Origin: Meiothermus taiwanensis DSM 14542
GTDB taxonomy: Bacteria; Deinococcota; Deinococci; Deinococcales; Thermaceae
Reading direction: 5' to 3'
Assembly (NCBI GenBank): GCA_000482765.1
Contig: AXWR01000004.1
Span: 1-64,000 of the forward strand
DNA: 64,000 bases
In this document: positions 15,912 through 26,949 of the stretch, piece by piece
Position numbering within the stretch: the stretch's first letter is position 1
Layout of the letters: each line of letters opens with the position of its first letter
Made by a program: the position numbers and the translations under genes
Notes under the pieces: model-generated
Seen by the model: only the letters and a program-made list of their open reading frames with translations
What the model was told of the DNA's origin: nothing
Database searches by the model: none

Positions 15912-17185
15912 TACATATTTTCGATCAGGGCCTGACCGAACTCGCTGCATTTGAGCAGCGTTGCGTTGCGGCCTTCGGCCACCATCAGGCGATGGAAGTC
16001 GTAGGTAACCCGGCCCTGCGCAATGGTCTTGGTCATGGCGTGGATAATTAAGTCGGCGGCTTCCGTCCAGCCCATGTAGCGCAGCATCATCTCGCCGGAG
16101 AGAATCACCGAGCTGGGGTTAACCTGGTCTTTTCCGGCGTACTTGGGGGCGGTGCCGTGGGTGGCCTCAAACACCGCGTGCCCGGTGTAATAGTTGACAT
16201 TGGAGCCGGGCGCGATGCCAATGCCCCCTACTTGGGCAGCCAGGGCGTCGGAGATGTAGTCGCCGTTGAGGTTAAGGGTGGCAATCACGCTGTACTCGGC
16301 CGGCCGCAGCAGGATTTGCTGCAGGAAATTGTCTGCAATCATGTCCTTGATGATAATTTGCCGGCCCGTCTTGGGGTTGGTGATGGTTTGCCAGGGGCCT
16401 CCGTCGAGGTCTACGGCACCAAACTTGCGCTTGGCCAGGGCATACCCCCAGTCGCGGAAGGCACCTTCGGTGTACTTCATAATGTTGCCCTTGTGCACCA
16501 GGGTGACCGAGGGTAGGTCGTTGTCGATGGCGTAGTTGATAGCAGCCTCGACCAGGCGGTGGGTGCCCTCCTCCGATACCGGCTTGATACCGATACCAGC
16601 GGTTTGGGGGAAACGAATTTTGCCGTAGGATTTGGGAAACTCGGCCTCGAACCACTCGAGGAACCGCTTAACCTCGGGGCTGTCCTTGGGAAACTCGATG
16701 CCGGCGTAGATGTCCTCGGTATTTTCCCGGAAAATCACCATGTTGACCAGCTCGGGGTGGCGCACCGGGCTGGGCACCCCTTCGAACCACTGCACCGGGC
16801 GTACGCAAGCGTACAGGTCGAGCTCCTGGCGCAAAGCCACATTAATGGAGCGAATCCCGCCCCCGACCGGCGTGGTGAGCGGGCCTTTGATGGCTACCAG
16901 GTATTCGCGGATGAAATCGAGGGTTTCTTCCGGTAGCCAGATGGGTTCACCATAGACCTGGTTGGCCTTCTCACCAGCATAAATTTCGGCCCAGGCTATT
17001 TTGCGCCTGCCCCCATAGGCCTTGGCGACCGCCGCATCCAGCACCGGCTGCGCGGCTCGCCATATGTCCGGGCCGGTGCCGTCGCCTTCAATAAAGCCGA
17101 TGATGGGCTCGTCGGGTACCTGCAGCTTGCCGTCTTGGATGGTAATTTTCTCGCCAGCGGGAACCGTGATTTTTTGGTATGCCAT
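15911..17185 (-). CDS. icd: Isocitrate dehydrogenase (NADP-dependent)
   Basis: A TCA-cycle enzyme that oxidises and decarboxylates isocitrate to 2-oxoglutarate. 424 residues, the size of the E. coli-type enzyme. The substrate-binding segment is [20 protein letters not shown] (the Ser equivalent to E. coli S113 is present), and the coenzyme segment [19 protein letters not shown] has the Lys-Tyr pair that favours NADP. Metal ligand Asp residues occur in [10 protein letters not shown] and nearby. The stop codon abuts MITE copy B. It supplies substrate to the sucAB-lpd complex encoded at 51712-57043. Confidence 0.96.
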   Translation of the reverse strand: MAYQKITVPAGEKITIQDGKLQVPDEPIIGFIEGDGTGPDIWRAAQPVLDAAVAKAYGGRRKIAWAEIYAGEKANQVYGEPIWLPEETLDFIREYLVAIKGPLTTPVGGGIRSINVALRQELDLYACVRPVQWFEGVPSPVRHPELVNMVIFRENTEDIYAGIEFPKDSPEVKRFLEWFEAEFPKSYGKIRFPQTAGIGIKPVSEEGTHRLVEAAINYAIDNDLPSVTLVHKGNIMKYTEGAFRDWGYALAKRKFGAVDLDGGPWQTITNPKTGRQIIIKDMIADNFLQQILLRPAEYSVIATLNLNGDYISDALAAQVGGIGIAPGSNVNYYTGHAVFEATHGTAPKYAGKDQVNPSSVILSGEMMLRYMGWTEAADLIIHAMTKTIAQGRVTYDFHRLMVAEGRNATLLKCSEFGQALIENM

Positions 17186-17275
17186 AGCTCTAAAAGCATA
17201 TCAGAATAGTGGTTTTTGTGTTTTGTACGATGGTGTGCAGCGCCTATCACTGGCTTGAGGGCTCCAGGGGCTGCT

Positions 17276-17836
17276 CTAAATTTGACCGTCGGCCTTGGGC
17301 TGATCCAGCAGTTGATAGAAGCCCCGGGCGTTGTGCAGATAATGCGCCAGTATGCCAGGGATCAGGCTTCCGGTGAGCAGATAGGCTGTACCGAAGCCCA
17401 GACCGCCCAAAAAGATGAACAGCGGATAGCTCCAGGCTCTGCGATCGGGCACTGGGTGCAGCGCGGTGAACACCAGGGCTTGAAGGAACACCCCCAGCCA
17501 ACCGCCCCACAGGGCGTTCTGCAAGGCCCCCCGAAAAAACAGCTCTTCGCCCACCCCGGAAGCCACAGCCAGCAGCAGGGCTTGATGATGATTCATACCC
17601 TGGGCGCGCATCAAGGTTCCGAGCTGGCCGTGCAGGGCCTCGGCGGCCCGGAAGCTTTGGGGGAAAAGTAGGGAGAACAACCGCTCGAGGCCCATCAGCC
17701 CCAAAAAAAGCAGCAGAAAAACCAGGCTATCACGTAGAGGATCGGGGTTCTTTACGATGGGGTAACCGGCCAGCCCCATCCAGATAGAACCGACCAGCAT
17801 AAGCCCGAGCTGGATCAGCATGAAGAAGCGGAACAT
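17276..17836 (-). CDS. CPBP-family intramembrane metalloprotease
   Basis: 186 residues with five to six hydrophobic segments. The diagnostic motifs are EELFFRG (EExxxR, about residues 97-103), a His in FTALHP and a second in AHYLHN, the presumed metal ligands of the Abi/CPBP (Rce1-like) family. It should sit in the cytoplasmic membrane. Bacterial members are linked to processing of signal peptides, peptides or bacteriocin immunity; nothing in the neighbourhood narrows this. It is followed on the same strand by the icd gene after about 90 nt and preceded by the RAM-domain protein. Confidence 0.88.
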   Translation of the reverse strand: MFRFFMLIQLGLMLVGSIWMGLAGYPIVKNPDPLRDSLVFLLLFLGLMGLERLFSLLFPQSFRAAEALHGQLGTLMRAQGMNHHQALLLAVASGVGEELFFRGALQNALWGGWLGVFLQALVFTALHPVPDRRAWSYPLFIFLGGLGFGTAYLLTGSLIPGILAHYLHNARGFYQLLDQPKADGQI

Positions 17837-17843
17837 GGGATAT

Positions 17844-18128
17844 CTACAGACCTTCGCCGCCGATATTGAAGCCTTGCTCGAGCAGCTTGCGCGAGTAGGC
17901 TCTAAAGGCCAGGAGGGTCTGGGTGCGTTCGATGCCTTTTAGTTTGCGCAGTCCCAGGGTTACGATGTCGTCGAGCTGTTCGAAGTCTTTGAAGCGTAGA
18001 ATCGCTACTAGATCCCACTCACCCGTCACCGAGTACACCTCGGCCACCCCAGGGATCTCGGCCACCGCCTCGGCGGTTTCGGCGGTGGACTCACGGCTGG
18101 TCTGGATTAGGACAAACGCGGTAATCAT
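17844..18128 (-). CDS. Stand-alone RAM-domain protein (Lrp/AsnC ligand-binding type)
   Basis: 94 residues starting at MITAFVLIQT; the longer open frame upstream is rejected because it runs into the next gene and lacks conserved sequence. The whole protein corresponds to the C-terminal regulation-of-amino-acid-metabolism domain of Lrp/AsnC regulators, with the VYSVTGEWDLVAILR strand-turn-strand, and has no DNA-binding half. Such stand-alone RAM proteins form ring-shaped oligomers and are known from Thermus, where they bind amino acids. Here it lies between a metallophosphoesterase and a CPBP protease gene on the same strand. Confidence 0.85.
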   Translation of the reverse strand: MITAFVLIQTSRESTAETAEAVAEIPGVAEVYSVTGEWDLVAILRFKDFEQLDDIVTLGLRKLKGIERTQTLLAFRAYSRKLLEQGFNIGGEGL

Positions 18129-18156
18129 GCCTGGATGATACTCCAGATGCCGGCTT

Positions 18157-18882
18157 TCAGCGTGTGGGCTGGTGGGTATGGGTTTGATGAGGCGTATCGA
18201 GGATGAGCTGGGGTCTGAACCGTACCACGTCGGCCGAAACAAAGTGCAGGGGAATGCCGTTCCAGTGTTTGGGCAGTTTTTCTGGGTCGGCTCCGTGCAG
18301 GTGTCCGTACACCACGCAGGTGGGCCGGTAGCGTTCAATAAGCTCGGTGAAGCCGGTGGGGCCGCCGGTGGGGCCGAAAGGGGGGTAGTGCAGGGCCAGC
18401 ACCAGGTACTGGTAGTCGTGCCCCTGCAGGGTTTTGAGTGAAAGCCCCAGCCGTTCTATTTCCCGCTTGTAGATTTTCTCGTCCTCTGGGGTGAAGTTAT
18501 AGCTGCCGGGGGTGTCCCAGCCGCGGCTCCCGGCGATGGCTAGATTGCCGATGACCAGCGAGTCGTGCTGCAAAGCGTGCATGCGGGGGGGCAGCACCTG
18601 TCGCAGGCGGCTGATGGAGGGCCACCAGTAGTCGTGGTTCCCGCGCAGAAGCACCTTAATACCCGGAAGCTTGGCCAGGTCGGCTAAATCGAGCATGGCT
18701 TCGGGCAGCTTCATAGCCCAGGAGATATCCCCAGCCACGATTACCAGGTCGTCCTCACCTACTACTTTTTGCCACTCTTCGAACACAGCCTCGGGATGCC
18801 CATCCCATTCCGGCCCAAAGATGTTCATCGGCTTGGGGAAGGCTTTGGACAGATGTATATCGGCGATGGCAAAGACGCGCAT
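18157..18882 (-). CDS. Calcineurin-type metallophosphoesterase
   Basis: 241 residues with the full set of two-metal ligands in order: DIH (residues 8-10), GDISW (about 51-55), GNHDYWW (about 81-87), a His in ALHYPPFG and GHLHG. Cytoplasmic, soluble. Related bacterial proteins cleave phosphoesters such as cyclic nucleotides or nucleic-acid ends, but the specific substrate is not evident. First gene of a four-gene run on the minus strand that ends with icd. Confidence 0.88.
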   Translation of the reverse strand: MRVFAIADIHLSKAFPKPMNIFGPEWDGHPEAVFEEWQKVVGEDDLVIVAGDISWAMKLPEAMLDLADLAKLPGIKVLLRGNHDYWWPSISRLRQVLPPRMHALQHDSLVIGNLAIAGSRGWDTPGSYNFTPEDEKIYKREIERLGLSLKTLQGHDYQYLVLALHYPPFGPTGGPTGFTELIERYRPTCVVYGHLHGADPEKLPKHWNGIPLHFVSADVVRFRPQLILDTPHQTHTHQPTR

Positions 18883-19031
18883 ACGGAGCCTGGCGAGCCA
18901 TAAATGGCTCAGTCTAGTGTCTAGGGTTCACGCCCGAGCGTCAAGTGTGATACGTTCACTTTGACAAGCCCAAACGCTACTACCGAAAATGCTTTTCTAC
19001 CCCCTTCGATCGGCCTGAGTCCTTCACTGCT

Positions 19032-19122
19032 GACAGTCATCGGTCAAAGCAAAAAACTCCAGAGGTTATCTTTTTGAATCCTAGCGCACTCCCTTCCGTT
19101 ATCGAACAACCGAATCCGCTAT
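19032..19122 (+). repeat. MITE-like repeat, copy D (degenerate)
   Basis: Contains CAGTCATC, CTCCAGAGGTTATCTTTTTG, CCTAGCGCACTCCCTTC and the right end CGAATCCGCTAT, aligning to copy B with several substitutions; the left terminal repeat is missing. It accounts for most of the 267-bp gap before recX. In the rest of that gap I see only a TTGACA at 18961 without a convincing -10. Confidence 0.65.
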
Positions 19123-19149
19123 CGCCCTGCTTGGGGCATAATCGAACAG

Positions 19150-19605
19150 ATGAAGCAAGAGAATCCCGATGGGTTGTTTTTGTATGCGCTGCGGTTGCTG
19201 GGCGCCCGGGCTTACTCGGAGACAGCCCTGCGCCAAAAACTATCCCGTAGAGCCCCGCCAGAAGTGGTGGAGGAAACCCTTGGGCGCCTCAAGCAACGGG
19301 GTTACCTCGATGACCATAGCTACGCCGAAGGTTATGTTCGGTTGTATTCGGGCCGGTGGGGCGCGGCCAAGCTGCGCCGGGCCCTTTTGTCTAAGGGTGT
19401 CTCGAGCGAGATTGTAGACCAGGTGTTGGCCGTGCAAACGGCCCAGAAAGACCCGGTCGAAGAGGCGCTGGCCCTGTTGGAGCGCTACCCCAGCCGCCAC
19501 AGGGGTGAGAAGCCCCGCGCCATTCGTTTTTTGACTAACCGGGGTTATGCCCTAACCCACGCTTTGGCGGCCTGGGCGCGCTACCTCGAGCAAACCAGCG
19601 CCTAA
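19150..19605 (+). CDS. recX: Regulatory protein RecX
   Basis: A 151-residue three-helix-repeat protein that binds RecA filaments and modulates recombination. Diagnostic stretches are ALRLLGARAYSETALRQKLS, LKQRGYLDDHSYAEGYV and the second repeat beginning GRWGAAKLRRALLSKGVS. Length fits the family. recA is not adjacent in this window. Its stop overlaps that of the convergent ampT gene by 4 bp, so there is no room for a terminator between them. Confidence 0.9.
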   Translation: MKQENPDGLFLYALRLLGARAYSETALRQKLSRRAPPEVVEETLGRLKQRGYLDDHSYAEGYVRLYSGRWGAAKLRRALLSKGVSSEIVDQVLAVQTAQKDPVEEALALLERYPSRHRGEKPRAIRFLTNRGYALTHALAAWARYLEQTSA

Positions 19606-20831
19606 ACCCACTCGCCCTTGCGCATCAGCGGCTCGGCCTGCCCCGAGGCGGTGATGCCGTCCACATCGATCTCCCCTGAGCCGATCATCCAGTCGATGTG
19701 AATCAGGCTGCGGTTGGCCCCTTTGGCCTCGAGCGCTTCGGGGCTGAGCTGGCTACCCCCCTGGATGCACTCGCTGTAGGCCTGGCCTAAGGCGATGTGG
19801 CTGGCCGCGTTCTCGTCGAAGAGGGTGTTGTAGAACAGCAGGCCGCTTTGCGCGATGGGGGAGGAGTGCGGCACCAGGGCCACCTCGCCCAGGCGGCGGG
19901 CTCCTTCGTCGGTTTGCAGCACCCGGTTCAGCACGTCGGCCCCGCTTTTGGCGGTGGCCTCCACCACGCGGCCTTTCTCAAAGCGCACCTCGATATCCTC
20001 GAGCAGGCTCCCCTGGTAGGAAAGCGGTTTGGTGCTGCGCACCACGCCCTCGACGCGGTCTTTGTGAGGGGCGGTAAACACCTCCTCGGTGGGGATGTTG
20101 GGGTTGCAGACCGCGCCGTTTTTGGCCTGCACGGCCCCGCCGGCCCAGAGGTGATCCTCGGCCAGGCCCACCAGCAGGTCGGTGCCGGGGCCTTTGAAGT
20201 GCAGGGCGTGGTAGCGCTTCTGGTTCAGGTAGGCCACGCGCTCGGCCAGGCGCTGGTTGTGGGCTTTCCAGGTGGCTACGGGGTCGGGGGTATCGAGCCT
20301 CGAGGCCTTGAAAATGGCCTCCCATAGCTTTTGTACGGCCTCTTGCTCGGGTAGCCCCGGAAACACTGCGCGGGCCCAGGCCGGGTGCGGATAGGCCACG
20401 ATGCTCCAGTTGATGTGGTGGGTGGTGATGAGCTCGAGCACCCGCCGGTAGGCCAGGGAGCGGGCCCGGCTGGCCCGGGCCACCTTTTCGGGGGGCTGGC
20501 CCCCCAGCAGGTTAGGGTCGCTGCCGGCGATGTGCAGGCGGGCCGTCCCGGCCTGAAAGGCCTCGGCCATGCCGTTATAGAGCCACTGGGGCGCTTTGTC
20601 GAAGGAAGCATCGGGGGCGTGCTGGAAGCGCAGTAGGTGGGCGGCCTCGTCGTCGTAGAGCACGCTGACCAGGGGGCTCCCGGCCTTGTAGGCGTACTCG
20701 GTGATCTTCCGCACCAACGGTACCGCCTCGATGGGCGCGGTAATCAGCAGCTCCTGGCCTTCCTGGAGGCCCAGCCCCACATGCACGGCGACCCTGGCGA
20801 GTGAATCGAGATAGTGTTCGTAAGGTTCCAT
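19602..20831 (-). CDS. ampT: M29-family metallo-aminopeptidase (AmpT type)
   Basis: A 409-residue cytoplasmic exopeptidase that removes N-terminal residues from peptides. Thermus aminopeptidase T is the founding member of MEROPS family M29. Metal-ligand segments are [18 protein letters not shown] (Glu), [19 protein letters not shown] (Glu), [12 protein letters not shown] (His) and HIDWMIGS (His and Asp), in the family order and at the expected spacing. Divergent from the trp leader, sharing the 20832-20922 region; convergent with recX. Confidence 0.93.
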   Translation of the reverse strand: MEPYEHYLDSLARVAVHVGLGLQEGQELLITAPIEAVPLVRKITEYAYKAGSPLVSVLYDDEAAHLLRFQHAPDASFDKAPQWLYNGMAEAFQAGTARLHIAGSDPNLLGGQPPEKVARASRARSLAYRRVLELITTHHINWSIVAYPHPAWARAVFPGLPEQEAVQKLWEAIFKASRLDTPDPVATWKAHNQRLAERVAYLNQKRYHALHFKGPGTDLLVGLAEDHLWAGGAVQAKNGAVCNPNIPTEEVFTAPHKDRVEGVVRSTKPLSYQGSLLEDIEVRFEKGRVVEATAKSGADVLNRVLQTDEGARRLGEVALVPHSSPIAQSGLLFYNTLFDENAASHIALGQAYSECIQGGSQLSPEALEAKGANRSLIHIDWMIGSGEIDVDGITASGQAEPLMRKGEWV

Positions 20832-20884
20832 TGCGCACCTACTCTAACACCCCGACCTGCTTGCAGAAAGCGCTCTTTGGAACC

Positions 20885-20913
20885 TTGACGGAAGCCCCGG
20901 TGCTTGCTACCCT
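20885..20913 (+). promoter_or_regulatory. trp operon promoter
   Basis: TTGACG (20885-20890) and TACCCT (20908-20913) are separated by exactly 17 bp. The ATG of the leader peptide follows 8 nt after the -10, so the transcript would begin at or within a few bases of the start codon. Confidence 0.65.
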
Positions 20914-20921
20914 TTGGGCAG

Positions 20922-20987
20922 ATGCGACCCCGCACCCCCCGCAGCTACAAGTGGCACCACCAGCGCTGGTGGCGTCGCCGGGCCTGA
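20922..20987 (+). CDS. trpL: trp operon leader peptide
   Basis: A 21-codon frame ending in TGA, rich in Arg and with three Trp codons at positions 11, 16 and 17 (the last two adjacent). Trp is normally about 1-2% of residues, so three in 21 upstream of trpBA is diagnostic of a ribosome-mediated attenuator. A perfect 16-bp palindrome (20957-20972) overlaps the Trp codons and could act as a pause hairpin. Translation would start essentially at the mRNA 5' end without a ribosome-binding site. The stop-codon region CCTGAG (20983-20988) can pair with the first arm of the terminator, which gives a plausible antiterminator. Confidence 0.75.
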   Translation: MRPRTPRSYKWHHQRWWRRRA

Positions 20988-21021
20988 GCGCGGTGGGTCT
21001 TTCCCACGCGTCTGGGCTTTC

Positions 21022-21051
21022 CTCGAGGTCACGACCTCGAGTTTTTCTTTT
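21022..21051 (+). terminator. trp attenuator terminator
   Basis: Arms CTCGAGGT and ACCTCGAG with a CACG loop (21022-21041) followed by TTTTTCTTTT. It lies between the leader peptide and trpB, 31 nt before the trpB start, as expected of an attenuator rather than an end-of-operon terminator. Confidence 0.85.
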
Positions 21052-21082
21052 GACCCCTACCCAAAATTTTTGTGAGGAACCT

Positions 21083-23064
<1,982 letters not shown>

Positions 23065-23074
23065 AATCAAGCCG

Positions 23075-23935
23075 ATGCGGCGCATTGTGCAGGCGGAGTG
23101 TCTGGAGTATATCCGCACCTTACCCGATGCTTCCTTTCCCCTCATCTACCTCGACCCGCCCTTCAACACCCGCAAAACCCAGCAGCGGCGCCGTATACGC
23201 GCAGTGGCCGACGAACAGGGTTCGCGCCGCGGCTTTGGGGGTAAGCGCTACCGCACCGAGGCCCTCGAGGCCCCCACCTACCCCGACCGCTACGACGACT
23301 TTCTGGCCTTTTTGGCGCCTCGCCTCGAGCAAGCCCACCGACTGCTCACCTCGAGCGGCTCGCTGTTCGTGCACCTGGACTACCGCGAGGTGCACTACGT
23401 GAAGGTGCTCCTGGATCAGATCTTTGGCCGCAAGAGCTTCATCAACGAGATCATCTGGGCCTACGACTACGGCGGGCGCTCCAAAAACCGCTGGCCGGCC
23501 AAGCACGACACCCTTCTGTGGTACGCCAAGCACCCCCGGCGCTACACCTTCAACTACGAGGCCATTGACCGCATTCCCTACCTGGCCCCCAAGATGGCCG
23601 GGCCGGAGAAGGCCTCGAGGGGCAAAACCCCCACCGATGTCTGGTGGATGACCATCGTGCCCACCTCCTCCAGGGAGAAGACCGGCTACCCCACGCAAAA
23701 GCCCCTCAAGCTCCTGGAGCGCATCGTGCGGGTGCACTCCAACCCCGGCGAGGTGGTGCTGGACTTCTTCGCCGGCTCCGGCACCACCGGCGAGGCGGCG
23801 GCCCGCAACGGGCGGGGGTTTTTGCTGATCGACCAAAGCCCAGAGGCCATCGCGATCATGCGGCGTAGACTGGCGGCCTTCGAACCTGAGATAATCGTTG
23901 CCAATGCGCCCCATCCTGTACCGCAAGCTGGGTAA
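23075..23935 (+). CDS. Orphan DNA adenine/N4-cytosine methyltransferase, beta class
   Basis: 286 residues. Motif IV (YLDPPFNT, residues 25-32) comes before motif I (VLDFFAGSGTTGEAA, about 245-259), with YPTQKP in between, the beta-class order of amino-methyltransferases. It transfers a methyl group from S-adenosylmethionine to adenine N6 or cytosine N4 in a specific site. No restriction gene is beside it, so it is likely a solitary, regulatory or protective enzyme. It lies 10 nt after trpA; TAGAAT at 23062-23067, seven bases before the ATG, could drive a separate leaderless transcript. Its 3' end overlaps the next gene by 32 nt. The target site cannot be read from the sequence. Confidence 0.88.
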   Translation: MRRIVQAECLEYIRTLPDASFPLIYLDPPFNTRKTQQRRRIRAVADEQGSRRGFGGKRYRTEALEAPTYPDRYDDFLAFLAPRLEQAHRLLTSSGSLFVHLDYREVHYVKVLLDQIFGRKSFINEIIWAYDYGGRSKNRWPAKHDTLLWYAKHPRRYTFNYEAIDRIPYLAPKMAGPEKASRGKTPTDVWWMTIVPTSSREKTGYPTQKPLKLLERIVRVHSNPGEVVLDFFAGSGTTGEAAARNGRGFLLIDQSPEAIAIMRRRLAAFEPEIIVANAPHPVPQAG

Positions 23936-24758
23936 CTTTGACCTCTGGTTCCTGAGCGACGGCGAGATTTGGCTGGACGGCGGCTCGATGTTCGGCATCG
24001 TGCCGAAGAGCCTGTGGTCGAGGCTGGTGACGCCGGATGAGCAAAACCGCATCCGCCTGGGCCTGAACCCTTTGCTGGTGCGCGCGGGCGAGCGCCTGGT
24101 GCTCATCGAGACCGGCATTGACCGCAAACCCGGCGAGAAGTTCCGCCGCCTCTACGGCCTGGGCGAGACCAACCCCCTGCTCGATCAGCTGGCGCTTCTG
24201 GGGGTAGCCCCGCAGGAGATCTCGCTGGTGATCCACACCCACCTGCACTTCGACCACGCCGGGCTCAACACCCGGCTGTCGGAGGGGCGGCTTGTGCCCA
24301 CCTTCCCCAGGGCCCGCCACATCGTGCAAAAGCAGGAGCTGGAGGACGCTTTGCACCCCCACGAGCGCAGCCAGGCCAGCTACCGCATAGAAAACGTGGA
24401 GCCGCTGGCCGAACAGGGGCGGTTTGAGGTGGTGGAGGGGGAGGCCGAGATCCTGCCCGGCCTGCGGGTGCTGCCCGCCCCCGGCCACACCCTGGGGATG
24501 CAGGTGGTGGAGCTGGACTCGGAAGGGCAGCGGCTGGCCTACACCGGCGACCTGGTGGCCCTGCAGGTGCAGACCCCGCTTCTTTATATCCCGGCCTTCG
24601 ACCTTTACCCCATGACCACCCTCGAGACCCGCAAAAAGCTCTACGCGCGCTGGCTCGAGGGCGGCTACCTGCTTTGCTTCGCCCACGAGCCGGGGCCGCC
24701 TCTGGCCCGGCTGGTGCGGGGCGAGAAGGGCTATCAGGCCGAGGCGGTGGAATTCTGA
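23904..24758 (+). CDS. Metallo-beta-lactamase-fold hydrolase
   Basis: 284 residues with the metal-binding [10 protein letters not shown] motif (about 112-121), a second ligand in APGHTLGM and the Asp in YTGDLV, then a final His in FAHEPG, the full MBL set for two metals. No signal peptide. The ATG at 23904 lies inside the methyltransferase gene, so the two are translationally linked. The family includes lactonases, glyoxalases and nucleases; the short spacing and the FDHAGLN context are closest to quorum-lactonase-like or general MBL hydrolases, but the substrate is unknown. It overlaps the tail of paaZ on the opposite strand by 25 bp. Confidence 0.87.
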   Translation: MRPILYRKLGNFDLWFLSDGEIWLDGGSMFGIVPKSLWSRLVTPDEQNRIRLGLNPLLVRAGERLVLIETGIDRKPGEKFRRLYGLGETNPLLDQLALLGVAPQEISLVIHTHLHFDHAGLNTRLSEGRLVPTFPRARHIVQKQELEDALHPHERSQASYRIENVEPLAEQGRFEVVEGEAEILPGLRVLPAPGHTLGMQVVELDSEGQRLAYTGDLVALQVQTPLLYIPAFDLYPMTTLETRKKLYARWLEGGYLLCFAHEPGPPLARLVRGEKGYQAEAVEF

Positions 24759-26794
24759 ACTGAGGGCCTGCGTTCCACCAGGGTCAGGATGTCGTAAAGG
24801 GCCACGGTCTTGCCCTCCTGGTTGGTAATCTCCACCGCCCAGGTCACCACCCCGGTGGGCCGCTCGCCCGGCCTGGGGTCTTTGGGCGTCTTCGACTTGA
24901 CGGTCAGGCGGGCCTGGATGGTATCCCCGATGCCCACCGGCTCGATAAAGCGCAGGCGCTCGAGGCCGTAGTTGGCCAGCACCGGCCCCGGCGCCGGGCT
25001 CACAAACAGGCCCGCCGCCGCCGAGATCAGGAAGTAGCCGTGGGCCACCCGCTTCCCAAAGATCGAGTCTTTGGCCCCGATCTCGTCCACGTGGGCGTAG
25101 AAGTAGTCGCCGGTGAGGTTGGCGAAGTTCACGATATCGGCCTCGGTCACGGTGCGGCGGTGGGTGAGGAGGCTCTCCCCGATCTGTAGCTCCTCGAAGT
25201 ATTTGCGGAAGGGGTGCACCGCATCCTCGCGCACCTCGGCCCCGCGCACGTACTCGTTGCTCAGGGCCATTAAGGTGGTGGGGTCGGCCTGCACCGCGCA
25301 GCGCTGGAGGTAGTGCTTGATCCCGCGCACCCCGCCCAGCTCCTCGCCGGCCCCGGCCCGGCCCGGCCCGCCGTGCACCAAGAGCGGCAGGGGGGAGCCG
25401 TGGCCGGTGGACTCCTGGGCGTTTTCGCGGTTGAGGATGAGCATGCGCCCGTGGTGGGTGGCGCAGCCGAAGAAGAGGGTGCGGGCCTCCTGCCGGTTGT
25501 AGCTCACGATGCTGCCCACCAGGCTGCCCTGGCCCCGGCGGGCCAGGGCGATGGCCTCCTCCAGGCTTCCGTAGGGCATCAGGGTGGCCACCGGGCCGAA
25601 GGGCTCGAGGTCGTGGGCCCCGCTCTCCCAGGGCTTGGGGCTATAAAGCAGGGTGGGGGGCATAAAGCCGCCCTTTTCCCAGTCGCCGCCCAAAAGCTCG
25701 GGCGAACCCTGGAAGGCCACCTCGCAGCCCCGCGCCCTGAGCTGCTCGAGCACACCCTGCACGTCCCGGCGCTGCGCCGCCCCCACCAGCGGGCCCATCC
25801 GCACCTCGGGGCGCCGGGGGTCGCCCAGCGTCACCTTTGACAGCGCCCGCTTGAGGGCCTCCAGCACCGCCTCTAGCTTGTCTTGCGGAACGATCACCCG
25901 GCGGATGGCGGTACACTTCTGCCCGGCCTTGACGGTCATCTCCCGCACCACTTCCTGCACGAAAAGCTCGAACTCGAGGTCGCCCGGCTCCACGCTCTGG
26001 CCCAGGATGGCGCAGTTCAGGCTGTCGGCCTCCATGTTGAAGGGTACGGCGTTGGCGACCAGGCTGGGGTGTACCTTCAGCTTGCGCCCGGTGGCGGCCG
26101 AGCCGGTAAAGGTCACGCAATCCTGCTCGTTCAGGTGCTCAAACAGGTCGCCGATGCCGCCGCAGATGAGCTGGATGGCCCCCTCCGGCAGGATCCCCGA
26201 CTCGATCATGGCCCGGAAGACCGCCTCGGTCAGGTAGGCCGTCTGGGTGGCCGGCTTGACGATGGCCGGAACCCCGGCAATAAGGCCTGGGGCCAGCTTC
26301 TCCAGCATGCCCCATACGGGAAAGTTGAAGGCGTTGATGTGCACCGCCACGCCCTCCCTGGGCACCAGGATGTGCCGCCCCAGAAAGGTGCCCTGCTTGG
26401 AGAGCGCAAGGGGGTCGTCTTCAACCAGGAAGCGCTCGTTGGGCAGCTCGCGCCGGGCCAGCGAGGAGTAGCTGAAAAAGGTGCCAAAGCCCCCGTCAAT
26501 GTCGAACCAGCTATCGTACTGAGTGGCCCCGGTCTTGTAGGAGAGCTCGTAAAACTGCTCCTTGCGGGCCTGCAGGTACTGCGCCAGGGCCCGCAGCATG
26601 GCGGCCCGCTCGTGAAAGGTGTACTTGCGCAGGTTGGGGCCGCCCACCTCGCGGGCGTAGCGCACCATCGCGCCGAAATCCAGGCCCTGGCTGCTGACCA
26701 AAGCCACCGGCTCGCCATACACCGCATCGGTAACCAGGGTGCCGTCGTCCGTGCCCTGCTGCCAGGCTCCGACCGCGTAACTGTGAAGTTTCAT
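24734..26794 (-). CDS. paaZ: PaaZ: aldehyde dehydrogenase/oxepin-CoA hydrolase
   Basis: A bifunctional enzyme of aerobic phenylacetate degradation that opens the oxepin-CoA ring and oxidises the resulting semialdehyde. 686 residues from the ATG at 26794. The N-terminal aldehyde dehydrogenase domain (1-520) has the catalytic Cys in [11 protein letters not shown] and the NAD-binding [11 protein letters not shown]; the C-terminal MaoC hot-dog hydratase (about 540-680) has [14 protein letters not shown] and [13 protein letters not shown]. Two- domain length is right. No other paa genes are nearby. The start lies 7 nt after TAGAAT and next to a PaaR-like palindrome. Its 3' end overlaps the convergent MBL gene. 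Confidence 0.9.
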   Translation of the reverse strand: MKLHSYAVGAWQQGTDDGTLVTDAVYGEPVALVSSQGLDFGAMVRYAREVGGPNLRKYTFHERAAMLRALAQYLQARKEQFYELSYKTGATQYDSWFDIDGGFGTFFSYSSLARRELPNERFLVEDDPLALSKQGTFLGRHILVPREGVAVHINAFNFPVWGMLEKLAPGLIAGVPAIVKPATQTAYLTEAVFRAMIESGILPEGAIQLICGGIGDLFEHLNEQDCVTFTGSAATGRKLKVHPSLVANAVPFNMEADSLNCAILGQSVEPGDLEFELFVQEVVREMTVKAGQKCTAIRRVIVPQDKLEAVLEALKRALSKVTLGDPRRPEVRMGPLVGAAQRRDVQGVLEQLRARGCEVAFQGSPELLGGDWEKGGFMPPTLLYSPKPWESGAHDLEPFGPVATLMPYGSLEEAIALARRGQGSLVGSIVSYNRQEARTLFFGCATHHGRMLILNRENAQESTGHGSPLPLLVHGGPGRAGAGEELGGVRGIKHYLQRCAVQADPTTLMALSNEYVRGAEVREDAVHPFRKYFEELQIGESLLTHRRTVTEADIVNFANLTGDYFYAHVDEIGAKDSIFGKRVAHGYFLISAAAGLFVSPAPGPVLANYGLERLRFIEPVGIGDTIQARLTVKSKTPKDPRPGERPTGVVTWAVEITNQEGKTVALYDILTLVERRPSVQNSTASA

Positions 26795-26801
26795 GGCCAT
26801 C

Positions 26802-26822
26802 ATTCTAACAAACGCTTGTTCG
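26802..26822 (-). promoter_or_regulatory. paaZ -10 box and PaaR-like operator
   Basis: CAAACGCTTGTTCG (26809-26822) matches the published Thermus PaaR consensus CNAACGNNCGTTNG at all but one fixed position. It adjoins TAGAAT (minus strand, 26807-26802), which precedes the paaZ ATG by 7 nt. Binding of a PaaR repressor here would block a leaderless paaZ promoter. Consensus recalled from the literature, not checked here. Confidence 0.6.
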
Positions 26823-26949
26823 CAAAAGGAGGCTAAAAACCGTATGGCTGTTTCAGGGCCGAACCAACTGGCATCAAACCCGTTCGGCAGGGCTCAGGAA
26901 GGGAAGTTATGCTTAAGCCGACGCCATCGCAGGTGGCCGAAAACCGCTG

